Shown: positions 22,747 to 35,644 of the stretch, piece after piece
How the letters are laid out: the number at the start of each line of letters is the position of its first letter
Numbering within the stretch: position 1 is the first letter of the stretch
From: Anagrus nilaparvatae
Taxonomy: Eukaryota > Arthropoda > Insecta > Hymenoptera > Mymaridae
Direction: 5' to 3'
NCBI GenBank assembly: GCA_022575985.1
Contig: JAKSXM010000137.1
Coordinates: 22,400,001 to 22,464,000, forward strand
DNA: 64,000 nucleotides
Notes under the pieces: model-generated
The model's input: the letters and a program-made list of their open reading frames with translations, nothing else
Databases searched by the model: none
What the model was told of the DNA's origin: nothing
Made by a program: the position numbers and the translations under genes

Positions 22747-25700
22747 TCATTGAACGTTTTCATCATTCATTAAAGTATACCTTGCAGACTCTTCTTTAAT
22801 TCTCAATTTCCTCCTGATTACCAGTAAAAGTATCAATATGACTACGATTATAATTGCTGGTATAAACCATACCGGACAAGGGTAAATTGGTGGCAAAAAT
22901 TTTGTGTATACAAAAATGTAGAAAGGTGAAAATATAAATGGCACTAGCATTTCCATACACGTAATTAATGAAAAAACTTTTCCTGAAATAAAAAATTTAA
23001 ATAATGAAAATAAACTTATTCACACTTTCGATTAAAATGAGTTAAAATATTCTTTTATAAATTAAATTTTTGTTCAGTTGTGAGGATTTTCGGTACATTT
23101 CGGTACAAAAAAAATTATCATTTTTCGGGGATAAATTTTATCAATGTTTGTATGATAAGCGGGAATCAGCAAAAACGGTTTGTAATAATCTAAGAAAATA
23201 ATTTTAAAATATACCTATATCGTTTTTAGGCACTGATTCAGTCGTAATTGATCTAATAACTGGAAGAGTCGCAGATGAAAACACTCCAATTCCTGATGCT
23301 GCGTACAAATTCCAAGACTTTAACGTAAATGCTATCGCAATATTTTTTCCAAATGCAGACACACAACCAATAATAGCAATGGCTGTGTTTGATAGACCTG
23401 AATTAAAAAAATTAATTATTTAGAAAATTTCTTTGAATAAAAATTATAAATTATTTTACCCATTATTGATCCTCCTAATTTAATCAATACTAAAGATCCA
23501 AAAACTATAATAATCAAATCGATTCCTTGATATAATGAATATTTCGATATATCCCAACCCAAACGTGTATTCGAGAACATAAATAGTAAATTAGCCATAA
23601 CTTCCAATACAACAACATGTAAAGCAATGCTTGAAATACACATCCAAACGATAAATCTATCAAAACCATCTCTCTTTTTCCAAACTGCATTGAGCAATTC
23701 TCTTATCAGCGAGTTGTCAAATAAATTGCTTAAGCTACCCTGAAACAAAATTACATTACATTAATAAATCTACGCAACAATCATTTTTTATTGAACTGTA
23801 AAATTTACCTTCACGTTACTATCATTTTGAATAGTTTCTGCCACGAAAAATAAACTATATAACCATGAAATAAGTATGAAAACAGATGATATTAAAAAAA
23901 CATATAAATATCCATAAATTTTAAAAACAATTGGCCCTACAAGTAATCCTACTAATAAACCAGCGAGATAAAAACAATTCATCCAAGCAAAATGCCAAGT
24001 TCTGTTATCATTATTTGAAATATCAGTCACATAACAAGTAATCGTCATTAATATAGCTGGAAATCCACCTAACAACGATGAAGGTACTGCGCCAAGTAAA
24101 TACCAATATGGATTAACATTTAAGACGGATAAAAATGATAATAAGATGTACCCTAAAAAAAAACCTAAAAAAATTTTTTTAATTTTTAAATATTGTTAAC
24201 GATTTAAAATAATTTGAGAAAATAAATTTACCAATAAGTGATGTTAGAAGTATTGGTTTTCTACCAAACTTGTCACTCCATGGGCCAAGATAAAAAGTTA
24301 CGATTGTTGGAAAAATAGTTGTTATACATGATTGTAACATTAAAATTAATCCAGAATGCGGTTGCACTAGCTTTTGTATGCTTATTGCTTCTTCAGCACT
24401 ACTATTTAAATGTATGATATCACATGCAGTTTTATTTTTTATCATTGTTCTACATGTCTGATATTCAATCATATCGACCATTATGTTATCTGCAGCATGA
24501 AATTATTTCAAATATAAGTCAAATAAAAGAAATAATTATTTTCGAATTTTATAATAAATACTAATCATTCATTGTCTAAATAGAAGAATTTAATGATTTT
24601 CAAATTAAAATTTACATGAATAATACAAAAAAAGTAAAGGAATCCCGTGAAAATTTTGCCTCCAATTTTGTGCTCAACAAAATCCTAGTTACTAAAATAT
24701 TTGTCACTTATTTTCCAAATACTGAGATTTGGTTTTTGCAGGTGCTTTCAGGCTTCGAAAATTCAATTTCTAGGGTGTGATTTTATAAAAAAAGAAGCAT
24801 GTGCAAAAGTTAAATATGGAAGAGAATACTAACATCTTATTTACCAAATAAGATTTATCCTGGAATTTACCCATTTAATTTTAGGTACTGCCACTAAATA
24901 TTTAATTCAAAATTTTTCTGTAATCTTTTGACTTCAAAAATTTGAAAATACAAAAACTATAAAAACATAATAAGAATAATAAACATAGACAGCTATTTTA
25001 AGCTAACTCTAAATCTGTCTCTCTCTTCTTAACCCATTAAGTCCGAAGGCCGTATTTACGTGTTGATTTGTAAACCACTTCAAAAAATATATTATAACTA
25101 GTAATTAAAAAAAAATGATGTTCCGAGGTCAGATTTTCGATTTAGACTTCTGGAAAGTCAGTACAGCGGGTCAAAGTTGGCCTAAATTATAATGTATTAC
25201 CCCTGTAATTTTACTAAAATCCGCTACATTTTTATTTATTTAATGTTTCGAACTTATATTTTCAAAGCGAGAAAAAATTTCCAAAATGACGGACGGAAAA
25301 TTTTGAGGAAAATTGGTTGGAAAAAGTTAATATTGCTAAAATTAAAAATAATATACGAGATACGAGTAAGTATAAGATTTATATGGACTCTGGATGCGAA
25401 TGAAAAATTTTATTTTCATTTTCCAAAATTGAATTTTTTTCTCGTGGTGAAAATATAAGTTCTAAACATTAAATAAATGAAAATGTAGCGATTTTTAGTA
25501 AAATTACAGCGTTTTGTAACATAATAATCAGGGCTTTTACGTAACGTTTTTTTTATAATTTTGGCCAACTTTGAGCCGCTGTACTGACTTTCCAGAAGTC
25601 TAAATCGAAAATCTGACCTCGGATTCTTAAAAAGCAACTCTTTTTACTTAAGGGAACATCATTTTTTTTTTAATTACTAGTATGTAATATATTTTTTGAA

Positions 25701-26004
25701 GCAGTTTATAAATCGACACGTAAATACGGCCTTCGGACTTAATGGGTTAAGAAGAGAGAGACAGATTTAGAGTTAGCTTAAAATAGCTTTCATGTGAGAT
25801 TTGGGCCATTCTTTACTTTTCTGGACACGAGCCGTAAATATACTATTAATTGCTCAAAAGGCAGTTTATATTTAAAAAAATTCTATATTATTTGCTAAAT
25901 ATATTACCTGAAATAGCAATAGAAAATATTGCAAAAAATAATACTGGTTCTATTGTCACCAATTTCCTCCATCCTGTAATTTGTGGATTCACAGGTTCTT
26001 CCAT
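22747..26004 (-). CDS. SLC46-like major facilitator transporter, paralog D
   Basis: Six exons: 26004-25908, 24489-24232, 24164-23809, 23739-23460, 23397-23215, 22982-22747. The frame closes at 469 residues. Exon 1: M-E-E-P start, G-W-R-K-L-V-T-I-E-P, helix 1. Exon 2: V-D-M-I-E-Y-Q-T-C-R, L-N-S-S-A, G-P-W-S-D-K-F-G-R-K-P. Exon 3 has R-T-W-H-F-A-W where the paralogs read R-A-W-H-L-A-W. Exon 6: L-P-P-I-Y-P-C-P-V-W-F, a helix 12, and the acidic end N-D-E-N-V-Q. Intron 1 (1418 bases) carries the large palindrome at 24991-25788. The exon 3 start has two nearby AGs; the upstream one (exon from 24164) keeps the family length of 356 bases. Closest to paralog C. Membrane carrier; substrate unknown. Confidence 0.9.
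24991..25788. mobile_element. ~800-bp near-perfect palindrome in intron 1 of paralog D
   Basis: The left arm starts agctattttaagctaactct and the right arm ends in its exact reverse complement. Pairing continues for most of the length with few differences (for example the aaggccgtatttacgtgt word), and the fold centre is near 25390. The open frames within it (25192-25458, 25416-25637) mirror one another and are by-products. High arm identity suggests a recent insertion. No transposase. Confidence 0.75.
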
Positions 26005-27870
26005 TTTTAATATCTTATTATCTATTATTTTGTTAAAAGTTATTGCACACTTTATACTTATTAAATATTATAATCAATTCGTTATTCCTTTTTTTAAAAA
26101 ACATTCTTTAATTAATCTTAATCAATTAAAAAATATAAATTTTATCTGATAGAAACTGCTAAAACAATCATATTTAGAGAGTGACTATAGCAGATATTTT
26201 CTTTTTTTAAACTTGTCAAAATATTACTCATGACAAAAAAATCATGACATTGTTTGTTTTCTCTGAAACTGTAATAATATTATGCATATTAGTATGACGT
26301 GTTACTAATCATTAATTGCAAATAATAAAATGCTTTCTTTTGTTAGTATACACCTCGTTAAATAACATATGTTTTGTAATGATAAGAAAATTGTTTTAAT
26401 ATAAATTTTTATTTTTTCTCTGGGGCTGGATGCTAAAGTGATTGTATGGTCTATAGCAGGTGTATGCAAATTAAATAAGGTCCTATACATACTTGTTCAA
26501 CTATCTGTATCGGAAAATATAGATCATATTGGTGATGTACAATAATGTACACAGAATTAATTTGTTATTTACTCAAAAAATATTTTTTTTAATTTAGTAA
26601 GTAATTATTAGAAGTATTTCAAATTGATTTAAATATATTTAAATAAAAAATAAAATTATAAAATCAAGGTTCTTTTTCAAATATATACTCTTAGCGCCAT
26701 CTTTTGCGTTCACGATATTTTATATATACCTATGTGCAATAGTTACACACAAAAATGCCATGTATTATATTTTATATACCTATATATACACATGCATACA
26801 TTCTCAAAAAATTTTGTTTCTTTTTTTTAAATTGTACCATTATTGTTATTTTTTAAATTTCATTATCATTATTTTTTGTTTGGAAACAGTAAATTTCCAA
26901 GAATTATGTACATGTACATATATATAACCAAAAAATATATATCAAAACAATAAAAAATATTTTTATAATAATATTTTATTTTAACAAGTGCATATAATGA
27001 GACACAGGATAAATAAATAATTTTTTATAATAATTATTAATTGACTTCAAAGAACAAAGACATTTTATTTTTAAATAATTATTGTAAAAAAATTATAAAT
27101 AATTTTAATTATAAAATCTAATCATATACTAACCTAAATATCCATAGTTCTAAATCCTTAATGTGTAAAGTTATTTCTACAGATAACAATATTAGCAACT
27201 TAAAAGTATAATGTAAAGTAATTAATAAATATAACAAAAAGTAAACATACTAATACATATGAACTAAGATATCAGCTGATGATTTAATAATGCAAAATAA
27301 CGATCACAGCGCTATAAACGAATACAAGGTGTAATGTATATGTATTAGTAATAATACATGTATTGTATAAGTATGTGTTGGTATCAATATTTAGTAACTT
27401 TTGTTAAAAATGTTAAAAGCGGTAAAAGCGTTAATTTAACTTCGGAGTAAAATCAAGTAATTGAATCTATAGTTGAAATCTCATAAAACTTATTGCGTAA
27501 ACATGCCCTATAATTTTTGCTTATAAAATCGAATATTATAAAATTATAATTTAAAACATAAAATATTAAAATATAAAATGTGAAGGTTACATGAGAATAT
27601 ATTTAAGAGCTATGACATAATTAAAAAGGAATATATCAACAGAATATTTAGAAAGCGACGAAATAGATTTTGTAAGGTATTTATTGTTTTATTGCCGAAT
27701 TCAAAGAAGAACCATTTTTACCAAAATCAGAGGAAGGGAGAGTTTTTGAGGACAACGACAGATTTCTCAGCATACAAGATCGACACTTCGTATCTAGCTT
27801 CCAAATAGCTTACATTAAAAATTGAATAAACAGTAACTTGCTTTTCAACATAAAATACGAAGTCTTCTAA
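26005..27870. other. Intergenic upstream of paralog D, no gene seen
   Basis: AT-rich with several TATA-like stretches. The open frame at 25850-26149 (plus) is the antisense of paralog D exon 1, and 26305-26490 (minus) shows no family signature. Confidence 0.45.
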
Positions 27871-28012
27871 GGCTGATTCCAGACGGAGCGCTTAACTTCG
27901 AAGTTATCTTAAACCTGCGTTTAAAATACATTGCGTAGTATATACATATATGTAATATAACTACAGAGTTAACGCTAACTGTGAGTTTACAGCGCTCCGT
28001 GTGGAACCAGCC
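27871..28012. mobile_element. 142-bp MITE of PIF/Harbinger type
   Basis: Ends ggctgattccagacggagcg and, reversed, ggctggttccacacggagcg are 20-plus bases of inverted repeat. The flanking TAA is duplicated (27868-27870 and 28013-28015), the target site length typical of PIF/Harbinger elements. Noncoding. Confidence 0.7.
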
Positions 28013-28498
28013 TAATTTACACATAAATACCTAAAATCCTATTCCGTACATTTTAGAGTTGTAGTTCTTATAACTAATCGCGAATTAAACCTACGCGCTT
28101 TTTATTAAGTAACTAAAGAAAAAAGATAGAAAATACCGAACATTACAAAGGCTAACATTGCAAATAACATTGTTGCATATACGCTAGGGTCTCTATAACA
28201 GTGTTTTTTATAGTCTCTTATTTGCACATTACTTGTGCCGTTGTGCTTGTGTCGTTAAATAGTACGTGTTGCATTGGCTCTTTCTTTCATGCAGTTCTGT
28301 CATTCCAAAAAACTTGCAGAAAATTTTAGGTACTTGTAATGAAATTTGATTAAATTGCGATTCACGAAATTCTACTTTTAATACTCTTGTTTTGAGAAGA
28401 AATTTTTTTTATTTTTTCAGGTACCATCAAAGCTTACACTAAGTGTTTTCACAGCAGCGAGAAGAAAAGTTATAATCTCAATTTCAAAATATTTGTTA
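28013..28498. other. Short intergenic stretch downstream of paralog E
   Basis: No coding sequence. It is the likely 3'UTR/terminator region of paralog E (minus strand) in its right-hand part. Confidence 0.4.
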
Positions 28499-31400
28499 TT
28501 ATTTTTGCACTCTTTTGATGGCATAAATAAATGTAACGATAATTAGGCTGACGAGTGATGGTAAAAACCATACTGGACAAGGATATATTGGCGGCAAAAA
28601 TGTCGTATAAATAAATATGTATAAAGGAGTAAATATAAATGGAACTATAATCTCCATGGTCATAACTAATGAAAATATTTTTCCTAAAATAAAAAATTAC
28701 AACTCAAATTAAATTGATTTTAAAGCAATTACTAAATTCTATTTTTGCTTATTTACCTAAATCATTTTTTGGTACTGATTCTGATGTTATTGTTCGCATA
28801 GTTGGCATTAGTGCACTAGCAAATATTCCAATAAATGAAGATACGTACAAATTCCATGATTCCATTGTAAATGCTATTGCTATATTTTTGCCGGATAATG
28901 ATAAGCATGCTAAAATAGCTATTATTGTATTTGAAAGACCTAGAAAGTTTTTAATTTAGGTAATATAATATCATTATTTTTTAAAGTTGTTTTAAGGCTA
29001 TCCTAAACCCAAATGTGTCGGTAAAAATTTCTTAAATGCCGGCTTTCTTTTTTTAGCTTTAGAAATAACAAAAAAAATATTTTAGGCTATAAAGAATTAT
29101 TTTTTCAAGGGAATGAATCAATATGCAGCCACAAATTTTATTGCAAATGGATTGTATTATCTTACCGACTCAATGTTAAAAGCATAGGGGTTTAGGATGG
29201 CGTTACGAAAAATTTCTAAAATATTTTTGCTTAATCAAATGAATACATAAATCTAAGAAGAAGAAGAAGAAATAGGGGTGTTGGGGCTCCCTCCATCACC
29301 CCGACCAGTGAGGACCTGAGTCCCAGCCATGCACAGAGGACTTCTTGAGAGAGAATTCTCGGCCTGCATGTCTTCTGTGCAATTGCACATTTTTGCACTT
29401 AACAGAGCATGTAGACAGTACGTTTTTTAGCCATGCAGTATTAAACAATTGATTTATTTGTTTAGTTAATTAAATCATTTGCTTAAAGAAAGATTTGTAG
29501 AAAAGCAGAGAAAAAGAAAAAGAATAGATGGAAAAGATATTCACACAGTAAAAAAGTAAATAGGGCGAAACCCAGAAAAAAGCATTCAAACGTTGAGTTA
29601 GTTATCGTATTAGCTCGCTTATTAGTGATAGCAAGGCATGCTTGTCTAGCTTTGTCTTGTGCGTATTTCATGTTTGTGTTTCCTTGAAAACCGTCGTTAA
29701 GAAAGTCTTTAGGTATGTGAAATTTATTTATTGGGTCGTATTGGTAGTCGCCAAGTTTTTTAATAAGTTGATAATTAGAGGTTTTAATTGAGTTGTAAAA
29801 GTTAATAGATGTTTCGCGAATCCAGTCTTTTTCACAGGGGAGACCGAACCTTGTCCATAGGAATGAATATGGGCACATTAGTAACTTTTCTCATAACTTT
29901 ATTTTGAATTATTTCAAATTTATGAATATTAGGCTCAAAGGTATCACCCCAGATTGTAGAGGCATAAATCGCAATGGGTCTGATTATCATTTTATACATA
30001 ATCAGGCCATTAGCAATGTCTACTGTTTTGACATTGGGGGCAAAGGCGTTGTTAGGGCACCTATTATGATTCCAACATTCAGTAATGTTTTTCGTAAGTA
30101 CTTGGTGTTGGGTTGAGTGTCCCGGTCTGAACCCGAATTGTTCAGCGATACATATAAATCTTTTTTTTTTTATATAGGAAGAAAAGAGCCCCTCCTCACT
30201 CCTTTCTATGAGGAACAACCAACGAAGGGCGCGAAGCGAGCATTTGTATGCAATGCATGCGAAGCACGCAGTTATTTGGACAGTTAGTTGGACATGATAG
30301 TTTTAGTGAAAAACCCCACGTGGGGGAAAAACCATTAAAAATCGTAATATATGAGAAGGATGGGATATTTGAAAGCAAAAATATGTTTACATAAATCTTT
30401 AGTTATGTGATTTTATATAGTACACAAAATAAATTTCTCTTTCAAAATTAAAAATCATTAAAAACCAAATATATTATAAACTACAACAAAAAAATAAATG
30501 AAAAATTCGTCAAATCTTAGTAATTTCTTGGAATTTTGTACCAGTTAATATTACTTAAAAATATTTTTTTTCCCCAAAAGCTCCTTCTTTTAGATGGTCA
30601 AAATCCAGTAAGGCCGAGATTTCATGGATTGAAAATTTGGAGGAGCCAGAACATTGTAATTTTTTTTTAACAACAGAAAATAAAATTTTACTCACCAATT
30701 AGGGATCCGCCTACTTTTATTAAAAACAAAGATCCTATAATTGCAACAATTTGATCAGTTACTTGATATATTGAAAAATCGGTTATATTCCACCCCAGCC
30801 TTACATTTGAAAACATATAAAGAAGTGTATTAACTCCATCGTAAACAAGATCATGTAAAGCTATGCAAACAAAACAGCACAAAACAATAAACCGATTGTA
30901 GCCTTCCTTTTTTGTTAGAATGGCATTAAATAATTCCTTCACAAGATTGTTGTCAAATAGACTGCATAAATTAGCCTAAAAAATTTGAAATAGAAATTAA
31001 TATATATTATAAAACAGAATTTCCAAAACTTGCCTTTTTGCCAGTTTCATTTTGTACAGTTTCTTTAAGAATAATAATACTGTAGATCCATCCAAAAAGT
31101 ATGGATACTGCCGCAACAAAAAATACTATTGAGTAACCAAAATTATTAAACACAATCGGTGCAAAAAATATGCCAATTAAAGAAGCAGCAATGTAAACAC
31201 TATTGAAATAGGCTAAATGCCACGCTCTATTATCAGTACTAGTAATGTCAGTAATGTAACAAATATAAGTCATAAACATAGCTGGGAATCCACCAAAAAG
31301 TGATGAAGGAACCGACCCAAGCAAATACCAATATGGGTTAATATCGAATAATGATAAAGCAGCTAATGTTACATAACCAAGAAAATATCCTGTAAAACGG

Positions 31401-33973
31401 TTAATAAATACTTAGTTTACTATTCTGAATTATTTCAGATAAATATTTAATTTTACCCATTAATACAACTAAAAGTACAGGTTTTCTCCCATACTTATCA
31501 CTGTATGAACCAATGTATAATGAGATAATAGCAGGAAAGCCAGTCGATATACAAGATTGAATTGTTAATATAAGTCCTGATTTTGGTTGAATAATTTTTA
31601 GTAAATCTTTTGCTTCTTCTGAACTGCTATTCAAATGCATTACATTACAATCAGTTTCATTCATCATTTGTTTACATTGCTGATATTGAATCATGTCTAC
31701 CAGTAATGTATCTGTGAAAAGTTTTTAAATTAAAGCATTTAAGATTTTCGTTGTAGTAAATCTACCACTCTCACTCCAATAAATTAATTATTTTTTAGAA
31801 TTTAACGGTCAGAATCATGAGGGCTATGATCTACAGCATAAAATTAATACAAAATGTCGTACAGAATGAATTTTCGCTGTCAAGTGATATAATGTTCACT
31901 AATTAATACATGAAAAATAAAGTCAATTTAAAAATTAAATTTACATTTACAAATTAAAAAATTTTTAAAAATACAAAAATTAAAAATATATAAGTTTATA
32001 TCAAATCATCTCATTAGGGCTAGATTTGCTCCTCAAAGAAGACAATTTTAATATAAACTGCTGACATTTTTAAAAAAATATGTAAAGTAAAAATTGTATG
32101 AAAACGATGTTTCATCTTGGAAACACCTGAAAGAATCATCAGTGGGATTAACAGGTATTTTCTGTATATTTTGTATTCACATTTTGCTGTAGCTCATAGC
32201 TCTCATGATTCTTTACCGTTAGATTCAAAAAAATCATTATATAAGATTTAATTTAAACATTAATAAGATAATTTAATTTTTTTGGTATATTGCTTATTCT
32301 ATTTTTTTTTTAATTTAATTTGAATAAAGGGTATATTTAATAATATATTCCAGCAATTAAATTTGCGATTGTTCAATTCAAATTAGTAATTGATCATAAA
32401 AATAATATTTTTCTGTCCTTTTTAGTACCACTAGAGGGCAAGTCCACTGCAAGCTGAAGCGCATCAACCCCCTCAGTTGATATTTCACATTTAATCGCAA
32501 TAAAACCGTGGCTTAATTCATAAATAAAAACAATTTTACAGTAAGATGTCGATTGTAAACAATGAAGTTTTTTTCATAATTTTAATAAACCATTATTGGT
32601 TATATTTTCAAAACTTATCTCAAGAAAAAAATATTTAACAAGTTTTCTGAGCTCTCTGTTTTTCCCTGTTTCAGACCTTTTTCAGTACAACATGATGAAA
32701 AATTTGAAGACAAAAAAATTTGACATTTTTCCATGTATACCCCATTTGATTTTGAGCAAAATAAAAATTGTCAATAAAATCCTGTTCCCCTATTTCATCA
32801 GCCCTTTTTTTATTAGAAAACTTCGTTTATAAGGAATTTTAAACAATTTAAATGGTTTATTGCGAAAAAAAGTCAAAATTTCTAAAAATCAAAAAATTGT
32901 AACATTCAATTAATCCATTTATATCAGGTTTTTTGAGCTTTCTGATCCGGTAAACCATATAGATTTAAGTTTTTCAATGTTTCAGACCTTTTTTAGTACC
33001 AAAAGACGAAAATTTTGAAGAAAAAAAAATCGAATATTTTTCCATACATACCCTTTCGATTTTGGAAAAAATAAAATTTTTAAGAAAATCCTGATTACCC
33101 TTTTCATGAGCACTTTCTTTATTAGAAAATTTGGTTTATAAGGAACTTCAACCAATTCGAATCGTTTTATGCAAATAAAACCAAAATTTCCAAAAATCCT
33201 AAATTTTTTAAATTCACTTAAATCCATTTATACCAGGTTTCTTTAGCTCCCTGACCCTGTGAACCATATTGATTTAAGTTTTTCACTGTTTCAGACCTTT
33301 TTCAGTACCAAAAGACGAAAAATTAAAAATTTTTTTTTATTTATTTCTATAACTCTTATGAATTTTGCTATTGTTTTTTCTCACCATAACCGTGAAAATG
33401 AACAAAATAACTTCCAAAACCCCTGGGAGTGATGAAAAATGCATATAAAATTTAACAAACTACCGGGAGTTTTTTGATTTTTTTTGTAATTTAAATTTTT
33501 ATGACATTATTTCTATAAATGAATTAATTGAATAAATTATATAATTTATTTAATGATCATATAATATTTTCATAGAATTTTTAACTCTCGAAAGAAATAA
33601 ATTTTCAGAATTTCTGGAAGACTTACAAGCCTGAATGAAAATGAATTTTTTCCATCAGAAAATTCAATCGCTTCTATGTTGAGAGGACATTAATTGTCGA
33701 GAAATTCATTTTATTGCCATATGTAAATAAAATTTTTAGTTTTTTATAAATAATAAATTCATAGAAAAATATTTGAAAGCTTCTCGTAAGAAATAAAACA
33801 TAAAAATTTTATTTTATTTTATTAGTATCAGAATTCAATAATAAAAAAATTTAAGATGTGTGTTTTAAAAAATAAATACTTGTTATTGACATAGCAAAAA
33901 TTGAAAAAAATAACACTGGTTGAATCGTTGCATACAGCCTCCATCCTCTGACTCTTGTAGCCGGATATTCCAT
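28499..33973 (-). CDS. SLC46-like major facilitator transporter, paralog E (GC-AG intron)
   Basis: Six exons: 33973-33880, 31711-31457, 31389-31034, 30975-30696, 28939-28757, 28683-28499. The frame closes at 450 residues, the shortest, with a short tail (K-R-V-Q-K). Exon 1: M-E-Y-P start, G-W-R-L-Y-A-T. Exon 2: V-D-M-I-Q-Y-Q-Q-C, L-N-S-S-S, and G-S-Y-S-D-K-Y-G-R-K-P, where five paralogs have G-P-W-S-D. Intron 3 (31033-30976, 58 bases) begins GC in the context AAG|GCAAGT; using it gives exon 3 exactly 356 bases, as in C and D. Intron 4 (1756 bases) carries a dead retrotransposon, and intron 1 (2168 bases) a tandem repeat. It pairs with F: both share G-V-N-T-L-L and M-P-T-M-R-T-I-T. Membrane carrier; substrate unknown. 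Confidence 0.88.
29263..30218 (-). pseudogene. Degraded Jockey-like non-LTR retrotransposon (RT C-terminal part)
   Basis: On the minus strand around 30140-30050 the frame reads A-E-Q-F-G-F-R-P-G-H-S-T-Q-H-Q, a hallmark motif of reverse transcriptase in Jockey-like elements. It then jumps to an I-I-R-P-I-A-I-Y-A-S-T-I-W-G segment near 29990-29930, typical of the RT thumb end, so the catalytic Y-x-D-D region is deleted. The frame then shifts and continues in another frame (29878-29610) as the C-terminal tail. The 3' side (29482-29263) is GC-richer, noncoding and ends in (TTC)n. The element sits antisense-free (same strand) in intron 4 of paralog E. It cannot be active. Confidence 0.7.
30170..30365. 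repeat. Unclassified GC-richer repeat segment next to the retrotransposon
   Basis: It contains gcgcgaagcgagc, a tgcatgcgaagcacgc echo and the palindrome ccccacgtgggg. Its composition is unlike its surroundings, so it is probably another inserted element, boundaries unknown. Confidence 0.35.
32600..33330. repeat. ~310-bp tandem repeat, about 2.3 copies, in intron 1 of paralog E
   Basis: The word tcagacctttttcagtac recurs at 32671, 32982 and 33291 (spacings 311 and 309). Whole units align, including the phrases ttagaaaactt..gtttataaggaa and gattttggaaaaaataaa. Open frames across it are artefacts. Confidence 0.7.
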
Positions 33974-35644
33974 ATTCTAAGATTACTAAAATTAGAATCA
34001 AATTTAGTTTTTTTAAATAACTTCGAAAAAATCACTTTGTTTATTATAATAATAGCGTAAATAAAATTCAAATTTTTTAAATAATTCATGCTATATTATT
34101 GCTAATTAAGTATCAAATAGTGTATTTTTGTATTAATTAATTGGTTCATAATGCTTCTCTTTTACAAAATTAATAAAATTTAATCACGTTAAAACTTTTA
34201 ATTAGTTGAAAATCCGTAAAATTTATTTCATATATTTAATATTTCTGTATGAAGAAATATGATTTCTATACTAAGATATAAATACTCTATTTAATTAAAA
34301 TTTTTTAAATAAATTTTTTAAATATAACAGTATTATTTAGTTAATTATTATTTGATACGACCTTGATGAACAAACAAATCCTTAGATTCGAAAAACTCAC
34401 ATTTAGTATTAAGTATTTTAGTATTATTTTAGTATTATTTAGGTAATATAGGTTATAAGTACTAAAATTAATCATTTTTTATTATTTATTACAACAAAAG
34501 CTTATCTTCAAAATAAACTTACTTTGAAAACGTGATTTAAAAACTGTATTGTACACTTTAACTTATCAAAATATCACTTAAAAACTTCAAAACTGATTTT
34601 ATTTATGAAACTAACAAAAAACTTTCAAAATCTATACAAAAATAAAATTAAATTCATTTAAATTACTCTTACTGCACATTTGTTTAAGAAATTTTTGAGA
34701 CTGTAGTATACTTAAAAATAAAATTTTGCAAACTTAACAATAATATTTTTAATACCTATATAATATTTCACATAAATATTAACACACATATATGAATAAT
34801 AAAATTGTGCAAGTATTTTATAAATACGATTACAGCGCTAAGACAAAAATAAATCTTATCAGTTTATTATTGTTTGAAAAAATTTTTTCGATTCATATTA
34901 CCTTTAGCAGTCTAAATAACTTTACTGGCCAAAGACTAAAAAAATGTTTACAGAACCCAATGGTTTATTATGAATTTTATTATTTGCAAGAAAAAAATTG
35001 TACCCCGAAAATTTAAGGGTACAATAAGAAATTTTTTTCACATGATTTTTTTGTTGCTATCAGGGTTAATTAAGGATTTAAATATAATATTTGATTATAA
35101 TGATACCCTCTAAATTTTTGAAGTAAATTTTGAAAAAATTTTCTGTTCATGTACAAAAAAAAAGTAAATACATAAAGAGATAAGATATAAATAATTTTAT
35201 AACTTTTATATTTGCACCTTAATCACTTATTTTTAATACACTCGTTTTACTGATTATAAAAATTTGGTAAAATTATTTTTAAGTTATAATTAGCTCAAAA
35301 CTTTTTAAATAATTGATCTATACATTATTTTTTAGGTAAGAAACTAAAAGTTAAATATTGCAAAAATTTTTTAGTTTTATTCGATTTAGATAATTCATAA
35401 ATCTCAATTTTGTCAAGACTCAATATTGCCAGAATATTTTTATCTCATTATATGTAGGTACGATATTTTATCTAACGATTTGTCCTTAGAATTTAATAAA
35501 ATTTTTATTTTTAAGAACATATTTTAATAACTAAAAAGTGAAAGTTTGAAGCTGATACGAGATTATTTATGAATCAAATAATTAGTAAAAATAAAATTAT
35601 TTTTTAAATTACGGGATAAAGAATTAAGTATAAAATATTAAGCG
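33974..35644. promoter_or_regulatory. Head-to-head intergenic region between paralogs E and F
   Basis: The start codons of E (33973, minus) and F (35645, plus) face away from each other across 1.67 kb, so both promoters must lie here. The sequence is AT-rich. No TATA/Inr pair stands out and no gene was found inside. Confidence 0.5.

Noticed and set aside
25192..25637. Two opposed open frames of 73-88 codons
   Set aside because: They are mirror images in the arms of the palindrome at 24991-25788 and have no family signature.
25850..26149. 99-codon plus-strand open frame
   Set aside because: It overlaps exon 1 of paralog D in antisense; the minus-strand reading explains the conservation.
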